Positions 1 to 8,018 of a stretch of DNA of 11,609 bases are shown one piece after another (within the stretch, counting starts at the first letter, position 1; each line of letters opens with the position of its first letter). Position numbers and translations under genes: made by a program. The stretch covers positions 1 to 11,609 of the forward strand of contig JAQXFT010000099.1 of NCBI GenBank assembly GCA_029005335.1, given 5' to 3'. The DNA is from Oscillospiraceae bacterium (GTDB lineage Bacteria > Bacillota > Clostridia > Oscillospirales > Ruminococcaceae). Below the pieces are notes generated by a model, which ran no database searches, was not told the DNA's origin, and saw only the letters and a program-made list of their open reading frames with translations.

Positions 1-729
1 ATACTGGGGCATAACGGTTCGGGAAAATCTACTCTTGCGAAGCATTTCAATGCGATACTGCTCCCGAGTTCGGGAAAGGTATATATTGACGGCATAGATA
101 CATCTGATGAAAGCAGATTGTTTGATATAAGAAAACGTGCCGGAATGGTATTTCAGAATCCCGATAATCAAATAGTGGCGTCAATAGTTGAAGAAGATGT
201 TGCCTTTGCACTTGAAAATATGGGTGTGCCTTATGAAGAAATGCGAAAGCGTGTAGATGATGCACTGAAATCTGTCGGAATGTATGAATACAGATTTCAT
301 TCACCGAATCAGCTTTCGGGAGGGCAGAAACAGAGAGTTGCAATTGCCGGAATTATTGCAATGCGTCCGGAATGCATAATACTTGATGAGCCTACCGCAA
401 TGCTTGACCCTCAGGGCAGGCGTGAAGTCATGGGAACTATAAAAAATCTGAATCAAGAATACGGAATAACTATAATTCTTATAACCCATTACATGAATGA
501 GGCTGTTGAAAGTGACAGGGTTATAGTTATAGACAAAGGCGAAATAATTCTTGACGATATTCCGGAAAATGTATTTTCACAGGCTGAAAAAATGAAAAGC
601 ATAGGGCTTGATATTCCGCAGACCTCCGAGCTTATATATCTTTTACGTAAAGAGGGAATAGAGCTTGACAGCCATATTATTACTGAGGAAAAATGCGTTG
701 AAGCACTTTACAGGCTTCTGAAAGGGTGA
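1..729 (+). CDS. ecfA1: ECF transporter ATP-binding subunit EcfA1, 5' end missing
   Basis: This is the C-terminal 242 residues of an ABC ATPase that opens before the window. It would power ECF-type importers by hydrolysing ATP on the cytoplasmic face, paired with EcfA2 and the transmembrane EcfT. Visible motifs, numbered within the fragment, are Walker A GHNGSGKST (3-11), the Q-loop in VFQNPDNQ (Gln 52), the signature LSGGQ (105-109), Walker B IILDEP (Asp129-Glu130) and the H-loop His in ITHYMNE (about 163). About 35 to 40 N-terminal residues should lie upstream. The VFQNPDNQ segment and the position directly before a second ATPase and an EcfT gene favour EcfA1 over a general ABC ATPase. The stop codon is 6 bases before the ecfA2 start, and its last codons contain that gene's ribosome binding site. 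The substrate cannot be told, because the S component is normally encoded elsewhere. Confidence 0.93.
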   Translation: MLGHNGSGKSTLAKHFNAILLPSSGKVYIDGIDTSDESRLFDIRKRAGMVFQNPDNQIVASIVEEDVAFALENMGVPYEEMRKRVDDALKSVGMYEYRFHSPNQLSGGQKQRVAIAGIIAMRPECIILDEPTAMLDPQGRREVMGTIKNLNQEYGITIILITHYMNEAVESDRVIVIDKGEIILDDIPENVFSQAEKMKSIGLDIPQTSELIYLLRKEGIELDSHIITEEKCVEALYRLLKG

Positions 730-735
730 AATGTT

Positions 736-1596
736 TTGTCCATACTTAAAACTGAAAATCTGACATATATTTACAGTCAGGGAACTCCTTTTGAAAAAAC
801 TGCAGTAAACAATATAAATCTTGAAATCGAAAAAGGCGAACTGGTTGGAATTATGGGGCATACCGGTTCGGGGAAATCCACTCTTATACAGCATTTCAAC
901 GGACTTCTGAAGCCTTCATCAGGAAAAGTATTTCTTGACGGAAAAGATATATGGGAGGATAAGGACAATATCCGTCAGGTGAGATTTAAAGTCGGACTTG
1001 TTTTCCAGTATCCGGAATATCAGCTTTTTGAAGAGACTGTATATAAAGATATTGCATTTGGCGTAAAGAACATGGGACTTGACGAAAAAGCAATAAAGGA
1101 ACGTGTTTACGATACGGCAAGAATGCTTGAAATTCCGGAAAAACTTCTAAAACGTTCACCCTTTGAGCTTTCGGGAGGTCAGAAAAGACGAGTAGCTATT
1201 GCAGGGGTTATGGCTATGAATCCCGAAATACTTATTCTTGATGAACCTACGGCAGGTCTTGACCCTCATGGCAGAGACAGGATTCTTGACATAATAAAAA
1301 ACTATCACAAAAAAACAGGCAGTACTGTTATGATAGTTTCACACAGCATGGAGGATATTGCAAAATATGCCAGAAAAATTCTTGTTATGAATAAATCGGA
1401 GCTTTTCTGCTATGATACGGTGGAAAATGTTTTCAGACGCTCGGAGGAAATCGAAAAAATGGGACTTGATGTCCCACAGATTACCAAAGTATTCAACAGG
1501 CTTAAGGAACTCGGAATACCTCTGAATGATGAAATATATACTGTTGAATATGCAAAAAATGTCGTTTTAAAGCTTTTTAAAGAAAGGGGAATATAA
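736..1596 (+). CDS. ecfA2: ECF transporter ATP-binding subunit EcfA2
   Basis: This 286-residue ABC ATPase is the second nucleotide-binding subunit of the ECF energising module. It shows Walker A GHTGSGKST (41-49), the Q-loop Gln91 in VFQYPEYQLF, signature LSGGQ (145-149), Walker B ILILDE (165-170) and H-loop His203 in VSHSMED. The FQYPEYQLF stretch and the full length of about 285 residues fit EcfA2 of Firmicutes. The start is taken as TTG at 736, because AAAGGG at 721-726 sits nine bases upstream and the protein then begins MSILKTENLTY, as expected for the family. The ATG at 731 is in another frame. The gene lies one base before ecfT, so the two are surely co-transcribed and probably translationally coupled. 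Confidence 0.95.
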   Translation: MSILKTENLTYIYSQGTPFEKTAVNNINLEIEKGELVGIMGHTGSGKSTLIQHFNGLLKPSSGKVFLDGKDIWEDKDNIRQVRFKVGLVFQYPEYQLFEETVYKDIAFGVKNMGLDEKAIKERVYDTARMLEIPEKLLKRSPFELSGGQKRRVAIAGVMAMNPEILILDEPTAGLDPHGRDRILDIIKNYHKKTGSTVMIVSHSMEDIAKYARKILVMNKSELFCYDTVENVFRRSEEIEKMGLDVPQITKVFNRLKELGIPLNDEIYTVEYAKNVVLKLFKERGI

Positions 1597-1597
1597 C

Positions 1598-2404
1598 TTG
1601 CTGAAGGATATTACATTAGGACAGTATTTTCCCGCTGACAGTCCGATTCATCGTCTTGACCCCAGATATAAGCTTTTAATGATTATAATATATATGGTAA
1701 TGCTTTTTTCAGGGGATTCAATGATTTGTCTTGGGATAGGATTTGTATATACTTTTATTGCAGTGGCTATGACGAAAATATCCCTGAAGGTATACTTAAA
1801 AAGTATAAAGCCGATATTTCCGTTTCTTCTTTTTACTGCTGTTCTTAATCTTCTGTTCATAAGGGACGGAGATATATATTTTCAATGGAAGATTATAAAA
1901 ATTACTTCTGAGGGAGTAAATACAAGCCTTTTCATGATTATCAGAATCGTACTTCTTCTGGCAGGAACTTCCGTTCTGACTTATACGACCTCTCCTATAG
2001 TCCTTACTGATGCTATAGAAAGGCTTCTGAATCCTTTGAAAAAGCTGAGATTTCCGGTTCACGAGCTTGCAATGATGATGTCGATTGCACTGAGATTTAT
2101 TCCGACACTGATAGAAGAGACGGATAAAATTATATCAGCTCAGAAGGCAAGGGGTGCAGAGCTGGATTCGGGAAATATAGTTAAAAGAGCTAAAAATCTG
2201 ATTCCTATACTGATACCGCTTCTTATATCATCATTCAGGAGAGCCGAAGAGCTTGCCACCGCTATGGAGTGCAGATGCTATAACGGAGGAGAGGGCAGAA
2301 CAAGACTCAGACAGATGAAATCCGGAATAGCGGATTATATAGCTTTATCTGTAACAGTTCTGTTTCTTTTACTGACTTTTTTTGCCGATAAAATATTAAA
2401 ATAG
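1598..2404 (+). CDS. ecfT: ECF transporter transmembrane subunit EcfT
   Basis: This 268-residue membrane protein couples the two ATPases to interchangeable substrate-binding S components. It has several hydrophobic segments (about 26-60, 73-88, 110-130, 200-212 and 246-263). Between them lies the cytoplasmic coupling region with the first Ala-Arg-Gly signature, QKARGAELD (184-186). The second signature, normally ARG, reads CRC within MECRCYNGGEGR (223-234), although the surrounding GGEGRTR block is well kept. The start is TTG at 1598, with GAAAGGGGA at 1582-1590 seven bases upstream. It follows ecfA2 with a single intervening base. The A1-A2-T order indicates a group II (shared) ECF module that serves several vitamin transporters. 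Confidence 0.94.
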   Translation: MLKDITLGQYFPADSPIHRLDPRYKLLMIIIYMVMLFSGDSMICLGIGFVYTFIAVAMTKISLKVYLKSIKPIFPFLLFTAVLNLLFIRDGDIYFQWKIIKITSEGVNTSLFMIIRIVLLLAGTSVLTYTTSPIVLTDAIERLLNPLKKLRFPVHELAMMMSIALRFIPTLIEETDKIISAQKARGAELDSGNIVKRAKNLIPILIPLLISSFRRAEELATAMECRCYNGGEGRTRLRQMKSGIADYIALSVTVLFLLLTFFADKILK

Positions 2405-2426
2405 AAATTCCGGAGGATATAAAAAA

Positions 2427-5147
2427 ATGGAGAAGCAAAAAAAATTATGGCAGTTATTTTTATTTTCAGCGTTGTCGTTTATTCTCTCAGCAGGTATTAT
2501 GGCAATTGCATTTGCAAAGAATGATATTCACCCCTTTGGAAATGAGCAGATTCTTGTTGTTGACCTCTGGCACCAGTATTATCCGTTTTTCAGAGTAGTG
2601 CGTGAAAAGCTTCTTACGGGAGGTTCATTTCTTTATTCCTGGGAAAATGGAATGGGTACAAATTTTCTTTCCCTTATATCCTACTATGCAATGAGTCCGA
2701 TCAACTGGATTTCAGTATTTTTCAGCGAAGAAAATGCGAGAGATGCACTTACCCTTATACTTGTACTTAAAATAGGCTTTGCAGGAGGATTTTTCAGCTG
2801 GTTTCTGGGATATACTTTCAGCAGAAAGGATATATCAGTAGTACCTTTCGGAATACTGTTTGCACTTTGCAGTTATACTCTTGGATATTACTGGAATGTC
2901 ATGTGGTTTGATACAATAGCATTATTCCCGTTGGTAATGACCGGAGTTGTAGCTATATGCCGTGAGGGAAAATGGAAGCTGTTTACAATATCGCTTGCAC
3001 TTTCGCTTATATCAAATTACTATGTGGGATATTTTACCTGTCTGTTTACTGTTCTGGCATTTGCGGTATCAGCAGTATGCAACTGCAAGGGAATCAAGGA
3101 CTTCTTTTATAAGCTCTGGATTACTGCACGTTCATCAGTTATAGGAATCGCACTGGGCGGATTTATACTTCTTCCGGCATATTTCGGATTGAAGCTTACA
3201 TACAGTGCAAACAATTCATTTCCGAAGGACCATGCGTTTTATGAGAAATGGACGGATATATTCGCAAATATGCTTACATACAGTGAGCCGTCAACTAAAG
3301 AGGGACTTCCTAATTTTGCATGCGGTATGCTTGCATTAGTGCTTCTCGGAGTGTTTATTTTTGCTCCTAAAATAAGAATCAGGGAGAAGATAAGCACAGT
3401 ACTTATACTGGCATTTATTACTGTAAGCTGTAATCTCAATATACTCAACTATATATGGCACGGATTTCACTTTACCAATATGATTCCATACAGATTTGCA
3501 TTTATATTTTCATTTGTGCTTATAGTTTCAGCATACAGGGCTTATGATATAATCATGAAGAACGGTATTAAGATATATCAGATTATATTTATGACCGTAT
3601 TTCCGGCTGTGGTTTTCTATCTTAATTACAGAAAGAATCATGATATAATAAAAGAAATGCCGGATAATTTCAAATATTCCATAGTAATTGCGTGTGGCTT
3701 TATATTTATATTTATTGTGTCAAAATTTCTTTCTGTTGAGTTTAAAAATGCATACAAATATATAATGAGCTTTATGCTTCTTGCCGGAGTATGCACTGAA
3801 ACTTATTTCAATGCAAATATAGGTGTAAAGACAGTCGATACAACATCATATTCCTATCCTTCCAATTATGAAGGGGTAAAGGCACTTCTTTCTGCTATAG
3901 ACCAGAGCGAAAGTGATTTATTCTGGCGTACTGAATGTACAAGCACATATACTCTGAATGACAGTTCAGCATACGGCTACAGGGGAATATCTCAGTTTTC
4001 CTCATCAGCTAATGTAAGTGTAACAAGATTTATAAAAAAACTGGGACTCTATGGCTCTGATGCCGGAAACCGATATATGTACAGAATATCTGCTCCGACC
4101 ACAAATGCACTTCTCGGAATAAAATATATAATCAGCAAAAGCGGTCAGCAGTATGCAGATGATACATTTTTAGAATACTATGGAGCATCAGGAAATTCCT
4201 ATCTTTATAAGAATAAATATTATCTTCCTCTGGGATATATGATGAATGATGATATTCTTAATCTCGGAAGCGATATTCTTGATAAGGGCGACCATGATAT
4301 ACCTTTTGAATATCAGAATTCAATTTTCAGGCTTGCAACAGGTACAGACGGCGATTTATATACTCCTCAGCCGGTTGCAGTTGCAAATCATAACGGAGTG
4401 TATGTAACAAAAAATTCCTACGGAAGCTACTCATATAATATAAATCAGGACGAAAAGGCAAATGCAAAAATGACTTTTGAATATACTGTTCCTGAAAATT
4501 CAGTGCTTTATGGATATGTATCAAATAATTTCAAAAATGTTTCCGTAAAAAGCAGTATAGGAACTGTTGACAGCAATGTTGATATATCTGATTATCCGGT
4601 AATGTTCCCTATGGGTTCAGCAGAAGCAGGAGAGAATATAAAGCTTGAAATAAAGATGAATGATGAACGCCCTAACGGTGTTGCAAAGGTTATGGTATAT
4701 GCTCTGAATAAGGATTTGTTTGAGCAGATGTATCAGAAGCTTGCTGATGAACCTTTTGTTATTACTGATTTTTCAGATACAAAAATAAAAGGTACTGTAA
4801 ATGCTCTTGAGGACGGAATTATGTATCTTTCAATTCCCTATGAAAAGGGCTGGAGCGTATGGGTTGACGGCGAAAAACAGGAGCTTGTTGAGCTTATGGA
4901 CGCTATGAGCGGTGTAAGAGTACCGGCTGGAATACATGAAATAAAGCTTCGGTATATTCCGGAGGGATTTATTGTCGGAACAAGCCTTACTATAGTATCC
5001 GCTCTGCTGTTTGTACTGCTTATGATTCTTGATTCAAAAAAGAAAAAGAAGCTTATTCCTGAACCTGAAAATATTCCTGAACCTGAAAGCATTCCTGAGC
5101 CTGAAAATATTTCTGAGAAAGCCTGTGAAGAAAATGAGGAATCTTAA
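2427..5147 (+). CDS. YfhO-family multi-pass membrane protein, putative surface-polymer glycosyltransferase
   Basis: This 906-residue protein belongs to the YfhO family by sequence pattern. An N-terminal membrane helix (about 10-30) is followed by the extracytoplasmic block VDLWHQYYPF (45-54), carrying the conserved Asp46, and by YSWENGMGTNF (70-80). Many further membrane spans run to about residue 465, followed by a large extracytoplasmic domain. That domain ends in the family hallmark PYEKGWSVWVDGE (about 803-815) and VPAGIHEIKLRY, then a last membrane helix (about 847-868). Characterised relatives (B. subtilis YfhO, Listeria GtlB) are GT-C-like enzymes that transfer a sugar from a lipid carrier to lipoteichoic acid outside the membrane, working with a CsbB/GtlA-type partner. 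No such partner gene is in this window, so the substrate is unknown. The tail is a Lys cluster followed by acidic Pro-Glu repeats. The ATG at 2427 follows CCGGAGGA (2410-2417) and lies 22 bases after ecfT. Confidence 0.85.
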   Translation: MEKQKKLWQLFLFSALSFILSAGIMAIAFAKNDIHPFGNEQILVVDLWHQYYPFFRVVREKLLTGGSFLYSWENGMGTNFLSLISYYAMSPINWISVFFSEENARDALTLILVLKIGFAGGFFSWFLGYTFSRKDISVVPFGILFALCSYTLGYYWNVMWFDTIALFPLVMTGVVAICREGKWKLFTISLALSLISNYYVGYFTCLFTVLAFAVSAVCNCKGIKDFFYKLWITARSSVIGIALGGFILLPAYFGLKLTYSANNSFPKDHAFYEKWTDIFANMLTYSEPSTKEGLPNFACGMLALVLLGVFIFAPKIRIREKISTVLILAFITVSCNLNILNYIWHGFHFTNMIPYRFAFIFSFVLIVSAYRAYDIIMKNGIKIYQIIFMTVFPAVVFYLNYRKNHDIIKEMPDNFKYSIVIACGFIFIFIVSKFLSVEFKNAYKYIMSFMLLAGVCTETYFNANIGVKTVDTTSYSYPSNYEGVKALLSAIDQSESDLFWRTECTSTYTLNDSSAYGYRGISQFSSSANVSVTRFIKKLGLYGSDAGNRYMYRISAPTTNALLGIKYIISKSGQQYADDTFLEYYGASGNSYLYKNKYYLPLGYMMNDDILNLGSDILDKGDHDIPFEYQNSIFRLATGTDGDLYTPQPVAVANHNGVYVTKNSYGSYSYNINQDEKANAKMTFEYTVPENSVLYGYVSNNFKNVSVKSSIGTVDSNVDISDYPVMFPMGSAEAGENIKLEIKMNDERPNGVAKVMVYALNKDLFEQMYQKLADEPFVITDFSDTKIKGTVNALEDGIMYLSIPYEKGWSVWVDGEKQELVELMDAMSGVRVPAGIHEIKLRYIPEGFIVGTSLTIVSALLFVLLMILDSKKKKKLIPEPENIPEPESIPEPENISEKACEENEES
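5055..5108 (+). repeat. Three tandem 18-bp repeats in the tail of the YfhO-family gene
   Basis: Three consecutive 18-base units (5055-5072, 5073-5090, 5091-5108) each encode Ile-Pro-Glu-Pro-Glu-Asn/Ser, and a degenerate fourth unit begins ATTTCTGAG. The units differ from each other at only a few bases. They give the protein an acidic, Pro-rich tail, probably cytoplasmic, directly after a five-Lys cluster. Repeats of this kind change number easily by slippage. In-frame changes in multiples of 18 would leave both this gene and the downstream truA start intact. Confidence 0.9.
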
Positions 5148-5868
5148 AGTATTTATTGCATACAGGGGGACGGCATATCACGGCTGGCAGAGACAGGATA
5201 ACGCCATGACAGTTCAGGAGACGGTTGAAAAAGCAGTTTCAAAGGTTCTCAACGAAAAAGTAACTGTAAACGGCTGTTCCAGAACGGATACGGGAGTCCA
5301 TGCAAATCAGTATTGCTTCAATGTAAAGACATCAAGCCTGATACCTTGCAGAAATTTTGTCAGGGGAGTAAACGGCTACCTCCCTGATGATATATCAGTA
5401 TTGTCATGCGAGGAGGCTGATGAAAATTTTCATGCACGTTTTGACTGCAAGGCTAAGGAGTATATATATAAAATGCATTGCAGTGAATCGAAAAATCCCT
5501 TTGCACATGACCTTATGCTTCATTACAGAAGGAAATTTGATATTGAGCTTGCAAGACGTGCAGTAAAACCGCTTATAGGTACTCATGATTTTGCATCATT
5601 TTGTTCAAGTAATACATCAGTTTCAACAACAATACGCACTATTTATGATATACGCATAGAAAATACTGAAGATTGTGTGATAATACTTGTAAAAGGCGAT
5701 GGTTTTCTGTATAATATGATTAGGATAATTGTCGGAACTCTTATATGGGTTAATGAGGGAAAGCTTTCGCCTGATGATATTCCGCTTATTCTGGAGGCTC
5801 GTGACCGTCAGAAAGCCGGAAAAACTGCTATGCCTCACGGACTTTATCTGAATAAAGTATATTACTGA
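5134..5868 (+). CDS. truA: tRNA pseudouridine(38-40) synthase TruA
   Basis: TruA converts uridines 38-40 of the tRNA anticodon arm to pseudouridine. The 244-residue product has the catalytic Asp52 in SRTDTGVHA (49-57), the conserved Tyr110 in KEYIYKM, DFASFCSS (152-159), and the C-terminal signature GDGFLYNMIRIIVGTL (188-203). The length matches the family (about 245-265). The ATG at 5134 is chosen because the protein then begins MRNLKVFIAYRGTAYHGWQ, as TruA proteins do. The frame stays open upstream to 5029, but that part reads through the repeat tail of the preceding gene and gives only low-complexity sequence. An in-frame GTG at 5125 is a weaker alternative. The first 14 bases overlap the end of the yfhO-like gene and no strong ribosome binding site is seen, so translational coupling is likely. 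Confidence 0.96.
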   Translation: MRNLKVFIAYRGTAYHGWQRQDNAMTVQETVEKAVSKVLNEKVTVNGCSRTDTGVHANQYCFNVKTSSLIPCRNFVRGVNGYLPDDISVLSCEEADENFHARFDCKAKEYIYKMHCSESKNPFAHDLMLHYRRKFDIELARRAVKPLIGTHDFASFCSSNTSVSTTIRTIYDIRIENTEDCVIILVKGDGFLYNMIRIIVGTLIWVNEGKLSPDDIPLILEARDRQKAGKTAMPHGLYLNKVYY

Positions 5869-5874
5869 ATATAT

Positions 5875-5879
5875 GGGAG
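5875..5879 (+). promoter_or_regulatory. Ribosome binding site GGGAG that decides a TTG start
   Basis: GGGAG lies eight bases before the TTG at 5888, which is a normal spacing. It overlaps the in-frame ATG at 5873, which itself has no Shine-Dalgarno-like sequence ahead of it (the preceding bases are ATTACTGAAT). This favours the TTG as the real start of the DUF5711-like gene, in keeping with the other TTG starts in this window. Confidence 0.6.
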
Positions 5880-5887
5880 TGTGGAAA

Positions 5888-7054
5888 TTGCCTGCTAATG
5901 ATACAGATATTATAGAAGAAAGAAGAAAAGAAAAGATAAAACGGCGTTTAATCAGGCTTATAATAATTGCCGTGCTGGCACTTGTAATAGGCGGACTTTA
6001 CTATTTTCGTGACAAGTGGTATCCGAAGCTTGAGGGTCTGGGTGAAAAATACCAGACTACAATACAGAATAACGGTGAACTTGCTGAGGGGAATTTTCCT
6101 ATAGAGATAACGGGAGGTTCTGAATATCAGTTTGAGATTACCAATAAAGCCGGATATCTCCTGAATGATTCTTATGTATACATATATAATCAGAATGGCG
6201 GTCTTTCAGAGAGACGTCAGCACGGATACAGTAACGCTGTTATGAAGGCTTCTGACGGTATGGCACTTATATATGAAAGCGGAGGATATAACCTGCGTGC
6301 TGAGACATACAAGAAAACTGTCTTTACGAAAAAAATGGATAATATAATCATATTCGGAAGAATGAGTGAGGACTATATAGCAGTAGTTACCGCCTCGGAT
6401 AAATATGCAAGCGTACTTACTGTATATGACAGAAAGGGAAACTTTGTATATAAAAGAGAGTGCGTTGAAAGAATTATTGATGTTAGCTTTACTGATGACG
6501 GAAAGGGTTGTCTCCTGAGCTTTATAAATGCAAGAGACGGAGCTCTTACAAATATAACAGAAAAAATACATTTTGATAAAAGCGACCCGCTCTGGATTTC
6601 AGAGCCTGCTGAAACATTCTGTATAGACTCATTTCCCCTTGAATCCGGAGGAGCTATTGTTCTGGGCGAAGAAGAGTGTGCATATTATGACAGTTACGGC
6701 AAAATAATAAACAGTTCGGTATATGAGGGAACATTCGGCGGAGGTGCTGTTGAGGAAGGACATACTGCCATAATTACAAATGACGAACAGCGGAGAAAAT
6801 ATATATTGACTCTTATTCCTGACGAAGCCTCTGAACCGGTTATTATAAATTCCGAAGAGGTTTTAAAAGATGTTGCGATATATGACGGCTGTGCATATAT
6901 TATGACCTCAAAAAACATAATGGCATATGATTTTACAGGACAGCTCCGTTCAACAGTTGAAATCAGTGACGCATACAGCTCATTCAGAAGAAGCGACAAT
7001 TATATATTTCTTCTGGGATATGATAAAATCGACAGAATAGATTACAATAACTGA
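5888..7054 (+). CDS. DUF5711-like single-pass membrane protein with predicted beta-propeller-like exterior domain
   Basis: The product is about 388 residues. The N-terminus is strongly charged (IIEERRKEKIKRR), followed by one membrane helix LIRLIIIAVLALVIGGLYYF (about 21-40) and then a long exterior region. That region is rich in short beta-strand patterns such as VLTVYDRKGNFVYKRE, IMAYDFTGQLRSTVEIS and YIFLLGYDKIDRID. Recurring D-x-x-G turns suggest a WD40/PQQ-like propeller. The overall design matches the DUF5711 family of Clostridia, from memory of the family; no function is known. There are no catalytic motifs or cell-wall anchors. The start is taken as TTG 5888 because of GGGAG at 5875-5879; ATG 5873 would add five residues. 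It sits 19 bases after truA and 17 bases before the CvpA-like gene, so it is in the same operon. A role in envelope sensing or assembly is a guess from topology alone. Confidence 0.75.
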   Translation: MPANDTDIIEERRKEKIKRRLIRLIIIAVLALVIGGLYYFRDKWYPKLEGLGEKYQTTIQNNGELAEGNFPIEITGGSEYQFEITNKAGYLLNDSYVYIYNQNGGLSERRQHGYSNAVMKASDGMALIYESGGYNLRAETYKKTVFTKKMDNIIIFGRMSEDYIAVVTASDKYASVLTVYDRKGNFVYKRECVERIIDVSFTDDGKGCLLSFINARDGALTNITEKIHFDKSDPLWISEPAETFCIDSFPLESGGAIVLGEEECAYYDSYGKIINSSVYEGTFGGGAVEEGHTAIITNDEQRRKYILTLIPDEASEPVIINSEEVLKDVAIYDGCAYIMTSKNIMAYDFTGQLRSTVEISDAYSSFRRSDNYIFLLGYDKIDRIDYNN

Positions 7055-7071
7055 TTATCGGAGGGGTTCTA

Positions 7072-7956
7072 TTGGAGGATTTATTTTATCAGTTCTATGA
7101 TATTCTTGTAATTGCAGTAACAGCAGTTATAATGTATGTATCTGTAAAAAATGGAATTTCAAAGACCTTTCCGCTGATAATCGGATATGCCCTCAGCTTT
7201 TTCATAGCTTTCGGCTTCAGCGGAAAATCAGCGGATTATATTTATCCGGAATTTTTTAAGGAAAAAAATGTTGAAGGTATATGCAGGAATATCTCCGGAA
7301 TTGATTTCAGCCGTCAGTATAAGGCATATATTGATACTCTCGGATATGATTTTACAGCCGATTCCCGCAGACTTGAACAGATATTCAGGGAAGGTGACAA
7401 TATAACTGAAAAAGCCTTTCAGTATTTCAACAGCCTTGAAGCTGATTTCGATGATGAAAAAAGCTTTCAGGAAAAATTCCGGAGAGGCTATCAGACTGTT
7501 CTCTTTGATGCTCTTGAATATGATATACCGTCGTCTGAGCCTGAATATTCGGATTTGACTCAGGAACAGTTTGACGAGAGTATTAAAATGATGTATAATG
7601 ATGATATAATGCTCAACGCCCTTTATATCGAGGAAAATTTTACCGGAATATATACTGTTTCACTTATACGTACAGTATCACTTATAATTATAGCTGTTGC
7701 ATTTATGGCGGTTTTCGGAATTTTTTCCGACCGTTTCATTATACCGCATATAAAGGGCTTCGGGATTACAGACCATACGCTTGGAATAATCAGCGGTCTG
7801 ATTGGAACAGCAGTTTCCATGATAATTATATCGGGTCTTGTCGTAATTCTTTTGAATACCGGAAACGGCGAAATGATTCTGTTTAATACTCAGACTATTG
7901 AAAAAACCAGAATTTTCAAGCATATATATAATACAATAGTCACTGAGTTCTATTGA
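7072..7956 (+). CDS. CvpA-like membrane protein with large central insert
   Basis: This 294-residue protein has two hydrophobic helices at the N-terminus (about 10-26 and 31-50) and two near the C-terminus (about 196-216 and 238-261), separated by a polar, acidic region of about 140 residues. The first pair (YDILVIAVTAVIMYVSVKNGISKTF) and the C-terminal ITDHTLGIISGLIGTAVSM resemble the CvpA (colicin V production) family, whose members are usually 160-180 residues. Here the central loop is far longer than normal. CvpA proteins influence envelope integrity and secretion, but their molecular activity is not settled. The TTG at 7072 is supported by GGAGGGG at 7060-7066, five bases upstream. The gene is the last of the long operon, and its stop codon overlaps the promoter of the next gene. 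Family assignment is from pattern recognition and is moderately sure. Confidence 0.68.
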   Translation: MEDLFYQFYDILVIAVTAVIMYVSVKNGISKTFPLIIGYALSFFIAFGFSGKSADYIYPEFFKEKNVEGICRNISGIDFSRQYKAYIDTLGYDFTADSRRLEQIFREGDNITEKAFQYFNSLEADFDDEKSFQEKFRRGYQTVLFDALEYDIPSSEPEYSDLTQEQFDESIKMMYNDDIMLNALYIEENFTGIYTVSLIRTVSLIIIAVAFMAVFGIFSDRFIIPHIKGFGITDHTLGIISGLIGTAVSMIIISGLVVILLNTGNGEMILFNTQTIEKTRIFKHIYNTIVTEFY

Positions 7957-7981
7957 CTAATTTCCTGTTATACGTTAAAAT
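7953..7981 (+). promoter_or_regulatory. Sigma-A-type promoter of the clpE-like gene
   Basis: TTGACT (7953-7958) and TAAAAT (7976-7981) are each one base from the -35 and -10 consensus, with an ideal 17-bp spacer. The -35 element overlaps the stop codon of the CvpA-like gene. Transcription would start near 7988, leaving a 5' leader of about 30 bases that contains the GGAGGT ribosome binding site at 8004-8009. No CtsR heptad repeat (GGTCAAA type) or CIRCE inverted repeat is seen around it, so the usual Firmicutes clp regulation is not evident here. Confidence 0.7.
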
Positions 7982-8018
7982 ATATATATCTCAAAATTGA
8001 AACGGAGGTAAATTTTTT

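Noticed and set aside
731..735. ATG at 731 as the ecfA2 start
   Set aside because: It is in a different frame from the ecfA2 coding sequence and cannot start it; TTG 736 has the proper spacing and frame.
5029..5133. Upstream extension of the truA reading frame
   Set aside because: The extra 35 residues are only the repeat tail of the preceding gene read in another frame, and TruA proteins normally begin near the MRNLKVFIAYRG position.
6206..6571. 121-codon open frame on the minus strand
   Set aside because: It lies wholly inside the DUF5711-like gene on the other strand and has no ribosome binding site or family features that I can see.
7957..8018. CtsR or CIRCE heat-shock operator ahead of the clpE-like gene
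   Set aside because: Neither GGTCAAA-type direct repeats nor the TTAGCACTC/GAGTGCTAA inverted repeat is present in the leader.
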